A DNA stretch of 64,000 bases from CAXBCP01 sp963977005 (GCA_963977005.1 CAXBMQ010000005.1:124001-188000), one strand, 5' to 3'; counted from the first letter of the stretch, positions 27,695-36,453 are shown. Notes: generated by a model not told the origin, from the letters alone. Translations and numbers: made by a program.

Positions 27695-27982
27695 ATGGCT
27701 GTCGATCGGGATACGGTTATACGCGTTGCGCGTCTGGCGCGCATAAAGGTGCCGGAAGGCGACCTGGACACGCTGGCGGGCGAACTGTCGAATATCATCG
27801 GCTGGGTCGAACAGCTGGAAGAGGTCGATACCGATGGCGTTGCGCCGATGACCTCGGTCGCCGACATGAAACTGCGCTGGCGCGCCGACGAAGTCACAGA
27901 CGGCGGCATCCGCGACCGGGTCACGGCAAACGCCCCGGACCCGCAGGACGGGATGTTCTCGGTCCCGAAGGTGATCGAATAA
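27695..27982 (+). CDS. gatC: Asp-tRNA(Asn)/Glu-tRNA(Gln) amidotransferase subunit C
   Basis: 95-residue GatC, the small belt-like subunit that stabilises GatA on GatB. It has the usual start (AVDRDTVIRVARLARIKV), a central ELSNIIGWVEQLEEVDTDGV and a C-terminal FSVPKVIE tail. Its stop overlaps the gatA start by one base (TAATG), so the two are translationally coupled. It is first in the gatC-gatA-gatB cluster. Confidence 0.96.
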   Translation: MAVDRDTVIRVARLARIKVPEGDLDTLAGELSNIIGWVEQLEEVDTDGVAPMTSVADMKLRWRADEVTDGGIRDRVTANAPDPQDGMFSVPKVIE

Positions 27983-29454
27983 TGACAGCGCCGACCGATT
28001 TCACGATCGCCGGAGCGCGCGACGCGCTCGATGCCGGCACTGTGTCCGCACGCGAGCTTGCCGAAGCGCATATCGCTGCCATGGAGCGTGCACGCGAACT
28101 CAATGCGTTCATCACCGAGACGCCGGCGCGGGCGCTCGAAGACGCCGATGCATCGGATGCCCGCCGGGCCAGGGGCGAGACGCTGGGTCCGCTCGACGGC
28201 ATTCCGCTCGCCATCAAGGACCTGTTCTGCACCGAAGGGGTGATGACCACGGCGGCGTCGCACATTCTCGAAGGTTTCGTGCCGCCCTATGAAAGTACGG
28301 TCTCCGCAAATCTGCGCAGCGCCGGCAGCGTGATGCTCGGCAAAACCAATCTCGACGAATTCGCGATGGGCTCGTCCAACGAGACCAGCTATTTCGGCAA
28401 CGTCGAAAACCCGTGGCGACGCGACGGCGACAACCGGCCGCTTGTGCCGGGTGGCTCGTCCGGCGGGGCGGCGGCCGCGGTATCCGGGCGGCTGTGCCTC
28501 GGCGCGACCGGGACGGATACCGGCGGCTCGATCCGCCAGCCCGCGGCGTTCTGCGGCATTGTCGGCATGAAACCCACCTACGGGCGCTGCTCGCGCTGGG
28601 GCGTGGTGGCCTTTGCCTCGTCGCTCGACCAGGCGGGCCCGATGACCCGGAGCGTGCGCGATGCGGCGATATTGCTCGGTGGCATGGCCGGGTTCGATCC
28701 CAGGGACTCGACCTCCGCGGATATGGCCGTGCCCGATTTCGAAGCGGCGCTGGACGGCGGTGTGAAGGGTCTGCGGGTCGGTATTCCGGCGGAATACGCC
28801 ATCGACGGCATGAACCCCGAAATCGCGGCGCTATGGGATCAGGGCAAGGAATGGCTTCGGGACGCTGGCGCCGAACTGGTCGATATCAGCCTGCCGTATA
28901 CAAAATATGCGCTGCCCGCCTATTACATCATTGCCCCGGCGGAGGCGTCGTCGAACCTCGCACGCTATGATGGTGTGCGTTACGGCCAGCGCGAGGAGGG
29001 CACCGACCTGACCGAGCTTTACGAGAACACCCGCGCTGCCGGGTTCGGTATCGAAGTCCGGCGCCGTATCCTGATCGGCACCTACGTGCTGTCAGCGGGG
29101 TATTACGACGCCTATTACCTGAAGGCCCAGAAAGTGCGGGCGCTGATCGCCCGCGATTTCACGCAGGCCTACGAGAAATGCGACGTTATCCTGACGCCGA
29201 CGACACCGGGCCCCGCGTTTGCCGCGGGCGAGAAATCGGACGATCCGATTGCGATGTATCTGAACGATGTACTTACCGTGCCGGCGTCGCTTGCGGGACT
29301 GCCGGCGATTTCGGTGCCCGCCGGCCTGTCGGGAGACGGTCTGCCGCTCGGACTGCATCTGATCGGCAAGGCCTTTGACGAGGAAACCATGTTCCGCGCA
29401 GCGCAGACGCTGGAAGACGCCGCCGGGTTCGATGCCCGGCCGGCGCCCCGCTGA
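27982..29454 (+). CDS. gatA: Asp-tRNA(Asn)/Glu-tRNA(Gln) amidotransferase subunit A
   Basis: 490-residue amidase subunit that releases ammonia from glutamine for transamidation of mischarged tRNA. The amidase-signature triad is complete: Lys in PLAIKDLF, cis-Ser in PGGSSGGAAA, and nucleophile Ser in TGTDTGGSIRQPAAFCG. The ATG at 27982 is fixed by the TAATG overlap with gatC; a longer open frame upstream is not used. The presence of GatCAB implies that Gln-tRNA, Asn-tRNA or both are made indirectly in this organism. Confidence 0.97.
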   Translation: MTAPTDFTIAGARDALDAGTVSARELAEAHIAAMERARELNAFITETPARALEDADASDARRARGETLGPLDGIPLAIKDLFCTEGVMTTAASHILEGFVPPYESTVSANLRSAGSVMLGKTNLDEFAMGSSNETSYFGNVENPWRRDGDNRPLVPGGSSGGAAAAVSGRLCLGATGTDTGGSIRQPAAFCGIVGMKPTYGRCSRWGVVAFASSLDQAGPMTRSVRDAAILLGGMAGFDPRDSTSADMAVPDFEAALDGGVKGLRVGIPAEYAIDGMNPEIAALWDQGKEWLRDAGAELVDISLPYTKYALPAYYIIAPAEASSNLARYDGVRYGQREEGTDLTELYENTRAAGFGIEVRRRILIGTYVLSAGYYDAYYLKAQKVRALIARDFTQAYEKCDVILTPTTPGPAFAAGEKSDDPIAMYLNDVLTVPASLAGLPAISVPAGLSGDGLPLGLHLIGKAFDEETMFRAAQTLEDAAGFDARPAPR

Positions 29455-29489
29455 GAGTTGCCGATGGGGCAGAGCCATGGTTTTTCCGC

Positions 29490-29804
29490 ATGAACATGCA
29501 GACGATCTGGTACGTGCTGATCCATATCAGTCTCGGGCTGATCGGCTGGCAGGTCTTTACGATTACCAACCAGGGCGTGCTTGCGGCGCTGGCCGTTTGT
29601 GCCGGCGTGCAGGCATGGCCGATGTACGAGTTTTTCAGGCTGACCTGGGACAAGTTCGAATCGATGCGGTCCAGCCTGAACCGCGCGGAGGATCGCAAAC
29701 GCGAGACCCGCGGTTACTGGACCCGCATGGGCCGGTTGTGGCTGTTCCGGTCCAGCGCCTACGCGCTGCTGACACTGTTCGTCGCCTGGCTGATGAGAGG
29801 ATAG
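29490..29804 (+). CDS. Small membrane protein between gatA and gatB
   Basis: 104-residue protein of unknown function with two hydrophobic segments (about residues 6-46, probably two helices, and 86-102). Between them is a charged amphipathic middle (FRLTWDKFESMRSSLNRAEDRKRETRG). It sits inside the gat cluster, 35 bases after gatA and 4 bases before gatB, in the same direction and with host-like composition, so it is likely a real gene translated with gatB. I recognise no family. Confidence 0.7.
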   Translation: MNMQTIWYVLIHISLGLIGWQVFTITNQGVLAALAVCAGVQAWPMYEFFRLTWDKFESMRSSLNRAEDRKRETRGYWTRMGRLWLFRSSAYALLTLFVAWLMRG

Positions 29805-29808
29805 ACGC

Positions 29809-31260
29809 ATGAGCCTTCTGGAAGGTCGCACCGGCGACTGGGAAATCGTGATCGGGCTGGAAGTCCACGCCCAGGTAACGTCGAAGTCTAAACTGTTTTC
29901 GGGTGCGTCGACCGAATTCGGCGCCGAACCGAATACGCAGGTCTCGCTGGTCGATGCCGCGATGCCGGGCATGCTGCCGGTGATCAACGAACGCGCGGTG
30001 GAGCAGGCGGTCCGCACCGGGCTCGGGCTCAACGCCGAGATCAACCTCGTGTCGATCTTCGACCGGAAAAACTATTTCTATCCCGACCTGCCGCAGGGCT
30101 ATCAGATTTCGCAGTTTCTCGATCCCGTGGTTGGCAAGGGCGAGATCGAAATCGACCTTGCCGACGGCACCAGCCGGACCATCGGCATCACCCGGCTGCA
30201 TCTCGAACAGGACGCCGGCAAATCGATCCATGACCAGGATCCACGCAAGACGCTGATCGACCTGAACCGATCCGGCGTCGCGCTGATGGAGATCGTGTCC
30301 GAACCCGATATGCGCTCTGCCGAGGAGGCCGGCGCCTACGTCACCAAGATGCGTTCCATCGTGCGCTATCTGGGTACCTGCGACGGCAACATGCAGGAAG
30401 GATCGCTGCGCGCCGACGTGAACGTTTCCGTCCGCAAGCCGGGCGGCGAACTGGGCACGCGATGCGAGATCAAGAACGTGAATTCGATCCGGTTTATCCG
30501 GGACGCCATCGATTACGAAGCGCGCCGCCAGATCGAAATTATAGAGGATGGCGGCACGATCGATCAGGAAACGCGCCTGTTCGATCCCGACCGCGGTGAG
30601 ACACGCTCGATGCGGTCCAAGGAAGAATCGCACGATTACCGGTATTTCCCCGACCCCGATCTGCTGCCGCTGGAGCTGGAACAGAGCTGGGTAGACGCGA
30701 TCCGCGAATCGCTGCCCGAACTGCCGGACCAGAAGAAACACCGGTTTATCAACGATTACGGGCTCAGCATCGACGATGCGGCGCAATTGATCGCCGAGCG
30801 CGAAACCGCGGAATATTTCGAAGCTGTCGCCGAGGGTCGCGATCCCAAGATCGCCGCGAACTGGGTGACGGGCGAGCTGTTCGGCGCGCTTAACCGGACC
30901 GATACCGACCTTTCTGCCTCTAGGGTCAGCGCCGGGATGCTCGGCAGGCTGGTCGATCTGATCGGCGACGGCACGCTGTCCAACCGCCTCGCCAAGGAGG
31001 TTTTCGAGATCATGTTCGAGACCGGCGATGATCCCGAGAAGATCGTCGATGAAAAGGGCATGAAACAGGTCACCGATACCGGCGCCATCGAGGCCGCGGT
31101 CGACGATGCCATCGCCGCCGGTGCCGCCCAGGTCGAACAGTACAGGGGCGGCAACGAAAAGGTCCTGGGCTGGTTCGTCGGCCAAGTGATGAAGGCGACC
31201 CAGGGCAAGGCCAACCCCCAGGCGGTCAACGAGATCTTGCGGAAGAAGCTGGACGGTTAG
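29809..31260 (+). CDS. gatB: Asp-tRNA(Asn)/Glu-tRNA(Gln) amidotransferase subunit B
   Basis: 483-residue GatB, which phosphorylates the Glu or Asp on mischarged tRNA and transfers ammonia to it. The kinase-like cradle domain starts VIGLEVHAQVTSKSKLFSG. A conserved metal/ATP region includes FDRKNYFYPDLPQGYQISQ, and HLEQDAGKS and DLNRSGVALMEIVSEPD follow. The C-terminal YqeY-like tail domain (about residues 340-483) ends NPQAVNEILRKKL. Length is normal. Confidence 0.97.
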   Translation: MSLLEGRTGDWEIVIGLEVHAQVTSKSKLFSGASTEFGAEPNTQVSLVDAAMPGMLPVINERAVEQAVRTGLGLNAEINLVSIFDRKNYFYPDLPQGYQISQFLDPVVGKGEIEIDLADGTSRTIGITRLHLEQDAGKSIHDQDPRKTLIDLNRSGVALMEIVSEPDMRSAEEAGAYVTKMRSIVRYLGTCDGNMQEGSLRADVNVSVRKPGGELGTRCEIKNVNSIRFIRDAIDYEARRQIEIIEDGGTIDQETRLFDPDRGETRSMRSKEESHDYRYFPDPDLLPLELEQSWVDAIRESLPELPDQKKHRFINDYGLSIDDAAQLIAERETAEYFEAVAEGRDPKIAANWVTGELFGALNRTDTDLSASRVSAGMLGRLVDLIGDGTLSNRLAKEVFEIMFETGDDPEKIVDEKGMKQVTDTGAIEAAVDDAIAAGAAQVEQYRGGNEKVLGWFVGQVMKATQGKANPQAVNEILRKKLDG

Positions 31261-31300
31261 ATCGGTAGGCGTAGACCGGGAGAATTCCCACCTATTGCTT

Positions 31301-31377
31301 CCCCGGGCTTCGACCCGGGGATCCAGAGAAGCAAGCGATGTGCCGGTTGTACTGGGCCCTCGGGTCAAGCCCGAGGG
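31301..31377. repeat. REP/BIME-like pair of inverted palindromes
   Basis: Two GC-rich hairpins in the gap after gatB: CCCCGGG-6-CCCGGGG (31301-31320) and CCCTCGGG-5-CCCGAGGG (31357-31377). The second unit, read on the other strand, resembles the first including the flanking bases (CCCGGGGATCCAG versus CCGAGGGCCCAG). They therefore form an inverted pair, as in bacterial interspersed mosaic elements. The unit is reminiscent of intergenic palindromes that occur many times in alphaproteobacterial genomes. It may also act as a transcript terminator or 3' stabiliser for gatB. Confidence 0.7.
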
Positions 31378-31505
31378 AGGCCCTTAAAGGGGGGATTGCC
31401 TAAGCTCGCGCAGGGCTTTTTTATTCCCCGCCCGTGTGCCCCCTTCGCGCCGTGGCGCAGGCGCGCTATGATCGTTCCAACAGCATTCAGCGGAAGGAAA
31501 CTCAC

Positions 31506-32234
31506 ATGACCATTGACGTCTATACATGGCCGACGCCCAACGGGCACAAAGTGCATATCATGCTTCACGAAGCGGAAATCGAGCACAACATCATCCCGAT
31601 CAATATCCAGGAAGGCGACCAGTTCAAGCCGGACTTTCTGAAGATCAGCCCGAATAACAAGATGCCGGCCATCGTCGATCCCGACGGGCCCGACGGCAAA
31701 CCGATCTCGGTATTCGAATCCGCCGCCTGCCTGATTTACCTGGCGAACAAGTCGGGCAAATTCCTGCCCAAGGACGAGCGCAAATACTATGACGTGCTGC
31801 AATGGCTGATGTTCCAGATGGGCTCGGTCGGCCCGATGCTGGGACAGTGCCATCATTTCAACGCTTACGCGCCGCTGCGCGAGCCGAAGGAGCGCCTGGA
31901 ATACGCGCAGAACCGCTATATCAATGAAGGCACGCGCATCTACGGCGTGATCGACCGCCAGCTTGAGGGCAAGGACTGGATCGCCGCTGGCGAATACACG
32001 ATCGCCGACATGGCGATCATGCCGTGGCTCCGCGATCCTGAGAAGCAGGGCATCGATGCCGACAAGTTCCCGAACCTGCTGCGCTGGCGAGACAAAATGT
32101 GGGAACGCCCGCAGGTGCTCGAAGCGCTGGAGACGCTCGCGGAAAGCCGGCGCAAGGACCACTCCTTCACCGACAAGGGTTGGGAGATCATGTACGGCAA
32201 GACGCAGTCGAGCCAGGGCACGGCGGCGGAATAG
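31506..32234 (+). CDS. Nu-class-like glutathione S-transferase (YfcG/YghU type), copy 1
   Basis: 242-residue GST of the YfcG/YghU type, which in E. coli has glutathione-dependent disulfide-bond reductase and peroxidase activity. The start TIDVYTWPTPNGHKVHIML has the family motif with Asn-Gly-His-Lys at the glutathione site. SPNNKMPAIVD and FESAACLIYLA complete the thioredoxin-fold domain, and the helical domain has VLQWLMFQMG. ATG 31506 is chosen by homology; the frame is open upstream. It is the first of three tandem paralogues. Confidence 0.88.
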   Translation: MTIDVYTWPTPNGHKVHIMLHEAEIEHNIIPINIQEGDQFKPDFLKISPNNKMPAIVDPDGPDGKPISVFESAACLIYLANKSGKFLPKDERKYYDVLQWLMFQMGSVGPMLGQCHHFNAYAPLREPKERLEYAQNRYINEGTRIYGVIDRQLEGKDWIAAGEYTIADMAIMPWLRDPEKQGIDADKFPNLLRWRDKMWERPQVLEALETLAESRRKDHSFTDKGWEIMYGKTQSSQGTAAE

Positions 32235-32262
32235 GTTTTCGCCACGACGTTCCGGCGGGACG

Positions 32263-32952
32263 ATGATCGACCTCTATACCTACCGCACGTCGAACGGGCG
32301 AAAGGTGTCGATCATGCTGGAGGAATGCGGGCTCGACTATGCGCTGCACATCGTCGACATCACGGCGGGAGAGCAGGACACGGCCGTCTTCCGGGCGATC
32401 AATCCGAACGGGCGCATTCCGGCCATCGTCGATGCCGACGGGCCGGACGGTATGCCGCTCGCGTTGTTCGAATCCGGCGCGATCCTGCTCTACCTTGCCC
32501 AAAAGACCGGGAAATTGCTGCCGGCGGACGAAACAGATCGCTGGAGGGCGATCCAGTGGCTGATGTGGCAGATGGGCGGCGTCGGGCCGATGTTCGGCCA
32601 GGCGTTTCATTTTCGCCACCAGCACCCCGAAGATGCCGCCGATACCGCCCTTGCCTATGGCACGGAGCGTTATGGCGGCGAGGTTCGGCGATTGTGCGAT
32701 GTGATGAATGGCCGCCTGGCGGAAGCGGAATATTTGGCCGGTGGCACGTATTCGGTTGCCGATATCGGGACCTATCCGTGGATCGCGCTGCACAAGTGGT
32801 TGGGACTGGACCTTGCGGCGTTACCGCATCTTCGGCGATGGTACGACGCGATAAAGACGCGGCCGGCGGTCCAGCGCGGGATGGACGTGCCGACACGCGA
32901 TCAGATAGAAGTTCACGCGCAAACGCGCCAACAGGGAAATAACGGAGAATAG
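32263..32952 (+). CDS. Nu-class-like glutathione S-transferase, copy 2
   Basis: 229-residue paralogue of the preceding gene. The N-terminal domain reads MIDLYTYRTSNGRKVSIML, with NPNGRIPAIVDADGPDG and FESGAILLYLA. The helical domain contains IQWLMWQMGGVGPMFGQ, nearly the same as copies 1 and 3. It differs in having Tyr-Arg where copy 1 has Trp-Pro before the glutathione site. It starts 28 bases after copy 1 and ends 1 base before the start of copy 3, so the three genes form one operon. Confidence 0.87.
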   Translation: MIDLYTYRTSNGRKVSIMLEECGLDYALHIVDITAGEQDTAVFRAINPNGRIPAIVDADGPDGMPLALFESGAILLYLAQKTGKLLPADETDRWRAIQWLMWQMGGVGPMFGQAFHFRHQHPEDAADTALAYGTERYGGEVRRLCDVMNGRLAEAEYLAGGTYSVADIGTYPWIALHKWLGLDLAALPHLRRWYDAIKTRPAVQRGMDVPTRDQIEVHAQTRQQGNNGE

Positions 32953-32953
32953 A

Positions 32954-33586
32954 ATGATCGATCTGTATAACTGGCACACGTCGAACGGACGCAAGCTGTT
33001 CATCATGCTTGAGGAACTGGGGGTTCCCTACAACACCCATGTCATCAATATCGGCAAGGACGACCAGTTTACGCCGGAATTCACGGCGATTAACCCCAAC
33101 GGCAAAATTCCGGCGATGATCGATCAGGACGGGCCGGGCGGTGAACCGTTAGCGCTGTTCGAATCCGGTGCCATGCTGATGTATCTCGCCGACAAGTACG
33201 GCAAGTTCCTGCCGCCGGTCGAAGACGTGCGCAACCGCTATCTGACGATCCAGTGGCTGATGTTCCAGATGGGCGGGATCGGGCCGATGTTCGGCCAGGC
33301 ACATCATTTCCGCCGGGCAAAGACGCAGGTGGAATACGGGATCGAACGCTATACGAAGGAAACGCGACGCCTGTGGAGCGTGCTGGACGGCCACCTTGCC
33401 GGCACCGACTTCATGCATGGCGACTATTCGATTGCCGACATGGCGATCTATCCGTGGACTGCGCGGTACGAATGGCAGGGTGTCGCGCTGGACGAATTTC
33501 CCAACGTGAAGCGCTGGTTCGAGACCGTCGGTGCGCGGCCCGCGGTTGCAAAGGCGATGGGTATCAATCTCGCGGAAGCGGCCTGA
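32954..33586 (+). CDS. Nu-class-like glutathione S-transferase, copy 3
   Basis: 210-residue third paralogue, with MIDLYNWHTSNGRKLFIML, NPNGKIPAMIDQDGPGG, FESGAMLMYLA and IQWLMFQMGGIGPMFGQ. It is closest to copy 2 but shorter at the C-terminus. It lacks the extra 20-30 residues of copies 1 and 2. It has host-like base composition. Together the three probably arose by tandem duplication in this lineage. Confidence 0.87.
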   Translation: MIDLYNWHTSNGRKLFIMLEELGVPYNTHVINIGKDDQFTPEFTAINPNGKIPAMIDQDGPGGEPLALFESGAMLMYLADKYGKFLPPVEDVRNRYLTIQWLMFQMGGIGPMFGQAHHFRRAKTQVEYGIERYTKETRRLWSVLDGHLAGTDFMHGDYSIADMAIYPWTARYEWQGVALDEFPNVKRWFETVGARPAVAKAMGINLAEAA

Positions 33587-33626
33587 GGGGCTCCCGCCGG
33601 AGCGGTGAGAGGCCGACGCGAGAGTG

Positions 33627-33824
33627 TCAGTGCGCGGCGGCGTTTGCCGTGTCGCGCCGGGTTTTCCGGGCGGGAACGCTGGCCATCAGGCCGCGCAGCT
33701 CGCGGCGGCAGCTTTCAAGCTGTGACATTTCGCGTTGGTCCTCGCGGTCGCTCACCTGCATATAGCTGAGCTTCACCTCGACGAGATCGAGCAGCGTTTC
33801 TACCGTGCGTTTTGAGATAGACAT
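33627..33824 (-). CDS. Small hypothetical protein
   Basis: 65-residue basic, helical protein beginning MSISKRTVETLLDLVEVKL. The centre is acidic/polar (VSDREDQREMSQLESCRRELRGL), probably forming a coiled-coil hairpin. The end is basic (PARKTRRDT). I chose the ATG at 33824 over the longer frame to 33884 because the helical domain begins there. No function can be assigned. Its promoter would lie in the AT-rich 33825-33997 region shared with the divergent gene at 33998. Confidence 0.6.
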   Translation of the reverse strand: MSISKRTVETLLDLVEVKLSYMQVSDREDQREMSQLESCRRELRGLMASVPARKTRRDTANAAAH

Positions 33825-33997
33825 CCTGGGATACCGGTTACTGGTTAACGATAGCGCGGATATTCGGCCGATTATGCTTAACAATGGGTGAATCGATCCT
33901 CTCTTTCGTTAAGGGAATTTCAACGGCGATCAGGTTAGCCTTCCAGGGTCGGGTCGCATGAGCGGCCGATTTTTGCGACCGGCGGGAGGAACACGCC

Positions 33998-34357
33998 ATG
34001 GCGACTGTACAGATCGACGGGCTCGGCCCGGACTACGAGAGCGTGAACGGCACGCTGGCCATCACACGAAGGCTCAGCGACAAGGTGCTCGCCGCTTTCA
34101 ATCATGCCTATGCGACCGGCGAGATAGAGGTCGCAAGCAAGCTGCGCGCTGTCCTGATGGTCACCGAATCCAAAAGACCGAAGGGTGATAAACGCGGCGG
34201 GTACGATGCAACCGTGCATGCCGACCTGTGGGTCGGATTTGTCGAGGCGCGCAACAAGTACAAGGCGTTGTGCGAAAAAAAGGGCGCCAAGGCCGATGAG
34301 CTTGCATCCGCTCAGGAAAAAATGAAAGACGCCTATCGTGCCTGGAGCGAAATCTAG
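33998..34357 (+). CDS. Hypothetical protein
   Basis: 119-residue soluble protein, unrecognised. The first third is beta/mixed (ATVQIDGLGPDYESVNGTLA). The rest is predicted helical, with two amphipathic helices (RRLSDKVLAAFNHAYATGEIE and LWVGFVEARNKYKALC, quoted in part) and a Lys-rich end. Codon use is host-like and a GGGAGGAA ribosome site precedes the ATG, which supports a real gene. It is divergent from the 65-residue gene. Confidence 0.65.
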   Translation: MATVQIDGLGPDYESVNGTLAITRRLSDKVLAAFNHAYATGEIEVASKLRAVLMVTESKRPKGDKRGGYDATVHADLWVGFVEARNKYKALCEKKGAKADELASAQEKMKDAYRAWSEI

Positions 34358-34484
34358 TCGCCAGATTCCCGCCCGATCTTCAGACGTTCAAGCTCGCGTG
34401 TGAAATCCCCTGTTTCGGGTAATCTCCGATAAAAACGAACCCGTTCATTTATCTGTTCGCCTTGGCCGCAATGACGGCTTAAAC

Positions 34485-34521
34485 TTCCCTGCAACGGACC
34501 GGTTTCGGCTTTTGCAGGGAA
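34485..34521 (+). promoter_or_regulatory. Hairpin masking the ribosome site of the ThDP-enzyme gene
   Basis: A perfect 10-bp inverted repeat (TTCCCTGCAA at 34485-34494, TTGCAGGGAA at 34512-34521) with a 17-base loop. The right arm contains the AGGGAA Shine-Dalgarno sequence, and the ATG at 34528 lies 6 bases beyond it. In RNA the stem would sequester the ribosome site, so translation could be conditional. No T-run follows, so it is not a terminator. Confidence 0.55.
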
Positions 34522-34527
34522 AGACCA

Positions 34528-36246
34528 ATGAAGAACTATCTCGATGGCGGCGAAGCGATCGTCGAAGCATTTCGGCGTCTCGATATCGATTACGTCATGG
34601 CCTCGCCCGGGTCCGAATGGGGATCCGTCTGGGAAGCCTTTGCCCGGCAGGACGCGGACAAGGCGGACGGGCCGACCTATCTGAGTTGCGCACACGAAAC
34701 CCTCGCCGTGAACCTTGCCATGGGCTACAGCGTCATGACCGGGCGGATGCAGGCGGTGATGCTTCATACCGGCGTCGGCCTGTTGCAGGGCTCGATGGGG
34801 ATCGATGCGGCGAACCGCCAGGGCGTGCCGATGGTCGTAGTGTCCGGCGAATCCCTGACCTATAGCGAACAGGAAGGGTTCGAGCCGGGTCCGCAATGGC
34901 AGGGATTGCTGTCCGTGGTCGGCGGCCCGGCAAACCTCGTCAAGGGGATCACCAAGTGGTCGCAGGCGGTCAGCAGTCCGTTTACGCTGCACGAACAACT
35001 GATCCGCGCCGGCGAAATGGCGCAGCGTTCGCCCGCAGGCCCCGTCTACATGTCAGTGCCGATCGAGACCATGCTGCATGACTGGACACCGCCGCAGAAC
35101 CCGCGGACCGTGCCCAAACCGGTACTGCCCGTGCCCCCCGCCGCCGAAATCGAGCGGGTTGCCGATCTGCTGGTCGCCAGCCGCAATCCGGCCATCGTTA
35201 CCGAATCCATGGGGCGCGACCCGGAAGGCTATGCCGCAACGGTCGAGCTTGCCGAATTGCTGGCGATCCCGGTTTCGGAATCCGGCTGGAGCGATTTTAC
35301 GAATTTTCCGAAAGATCACGCGTTGTATCAGGGCATCGGCAATCCCGATTATCTGCACGATGCCGATATCGTGCTGACCCTGCGCTCCCGTGCGCCATGG
35401 TCGCCGCCGGGCAACAGGCCGGCCGGTGCGACGATCGTCAATATCGACGAGGCGCCGTTCCGAAGCCACATGGTTCACCAGAACCTGCAGGCCGATATCT
35501 TCCTCGAGGGCGATGCGGTGTCCACGCTGCAGGCGCTGATCGCCGCGGTGCGGGCGAAGGGCGTCGATGATGCCGCGGTGGCCGACCGGCAGGCGCGCTG
35601 GTCGAAGGGACATGACGCGCTCGTTGCCCGCAAGCAGGGACAGGTCGACGAAGCGCTGGCGAAGGACACGATCTCGCCGATCGGCTTGTGTGCCACCCTT
35701 GGCGACGTGCTGCCGGACAATACGATCTATATCGATGAGACCATCACCAGCCGGCGCCCGATCATCGAGCATATCGACTTCAAGGGGCCGCTCAGCTTCT
35801 TCAGTGTCGCCTCGGGCGGGCTGGGGCAGGGGCTGGGGCTGGCGCTCGGCGCGAAGCTGGCGATGAAGGACCGGCCCGTCGTCTCGGTCATCGGCGACGG
35901 CTCGTTCATGTACAACCCGGTCACCCAGAGCCTGGCACTTTCCGAGCACAAGGACATCCCGATCATGATCGTGGTGTTCAATAACGCCGGCTATTCCGCC
36001 ATGCGCAAGGAACACCACGCCTATTATCCCGATGGTGTCGCGGCGGCATCCAATGCCTCGGTCGGCCATGACATCACCGATGTGGACTACGCCGAACTCG
36101 GCAAACCGTTCGGTTTTTACGGCCGACGGGTCGAGGCGCTGGCCGACCTGCCGGGCGTGCTCAAGGAGGCCTATGCGGCGACGCAGGAAGGCCGCACGGC
36201 CATCGTCAACGTCATCCTGGACGAAGGTGCGCCGGCAACCCGTTAA
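34528..36246 (+). CDS. Thiamine-diphosphate-dependent enzyme (acetolactate synthase/decarboxylase-like)
   Basis: 572-residue ThDP enzyme with the three-domain acetohydroxyacid synthase layout. The N-terminal Pyr domain has the cofactor-activating Glu in CAHETLAVNLAMGY. A central domain follows, then a C-terminal PP domain with the ThDP/Mg motif GDGSFMYNP ... VVFNNAGY (GDG to NN spacing normal). ASGGLGQGLGLALGAKLA is the typical preceding segment. The exact reaction is unknown; candidates are a 2-keto-acid decarboxylase or carboligase such as benzoylformate decarboxylase or sulfopyruvate-type enzymes. Its ribosome site is embedded in a hairpin. Confidence 0.85.
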   Translation: MKNYLDGGEAIVEAFRRLDIDYVMASPGSEWGSVWEAFARQDADKADGPTYLSCAHETLAVNLAMGYSVMTGRMQAVMLHTGVGLLQGSMGIDAANRQGVPMVVVSGESLTYSEQEGFEPGPQWQGLLSVVGGPANLVKGITKWSQAVSSPFTLHEQLIRAGEMAQRSPAGPVYMSVPIETMLHDWTPPQNPRTVPKPVLPVPPAAEIERVADLLVASRNPAIVTESMGRDPEGYAATVELAELLAIPVSESGWSDFTNFPKDHALYQGIGNPDYLHDADIVLTLRSRAPWSPPGNRPAGATIVNIDEAPFRSHMVHQNLQADIFLEGDAVSTLQALIAAVRAKGVDDAAVADRQARWSKGHDALVARKQGQVDEALAKDTISPIGLCATLGDVLPDNTIYIDETITSRRPIIEHIDFKGPLSFFSVASGGLGQGLGLALGAKLAMKDRPVVSVIGDGSFMYNPVTQSLALSEHKDIPIMIVVFNNAGYSAMRKEHHAYYPDGVAAASNASVGHDITDVDYAELGKPFGFYGRRVEALADLPGVLKEAYAATQEGRTAIVNVILDEGAPATR

Positions 36247-36363
36247 CGTCGCCGGATTCGCCCCCGATTCGCCGGGGATTCGTCCGGATTCGATTGACAG
36301 GCCCGCCGCTGCTCGGCTACACCCGCGTTTGCATACAGCGTGTAAACGATACCACTCCCCGGC

Positions 36364-36453
36364 GGAGAGGTGGCCGAGTGGCTGAAGGCGCTGGTTTGCT
36401 AAATCAGTATGCGGGTAACCGTATCGAGGGTTCGAATCCCTCTCTCTCCGCCA
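36364..36453 (+). tRNA. tRNA-Ser(GCU)
   Basis: A 90-base class II tRNA including the encoded CCA. The 7-bp acceptor stem is GGAGAGG/TCTCTCC, and the D-arm is GGCCGAGTGGCTGAAGGC. The anticodon loop TTGCTAA (36396-36402) has anticodon GCT between stems CTGGT and ATCAG. A long variable arm is typical of tRNA-Ser, and the T-arm is GAGGGTTCGAATCCCTC. The discriminator base is G at 36450 and CCA is at 36451-36453. The 3' end serves as the integration site of the adjacent island. Confidence 0.97.
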
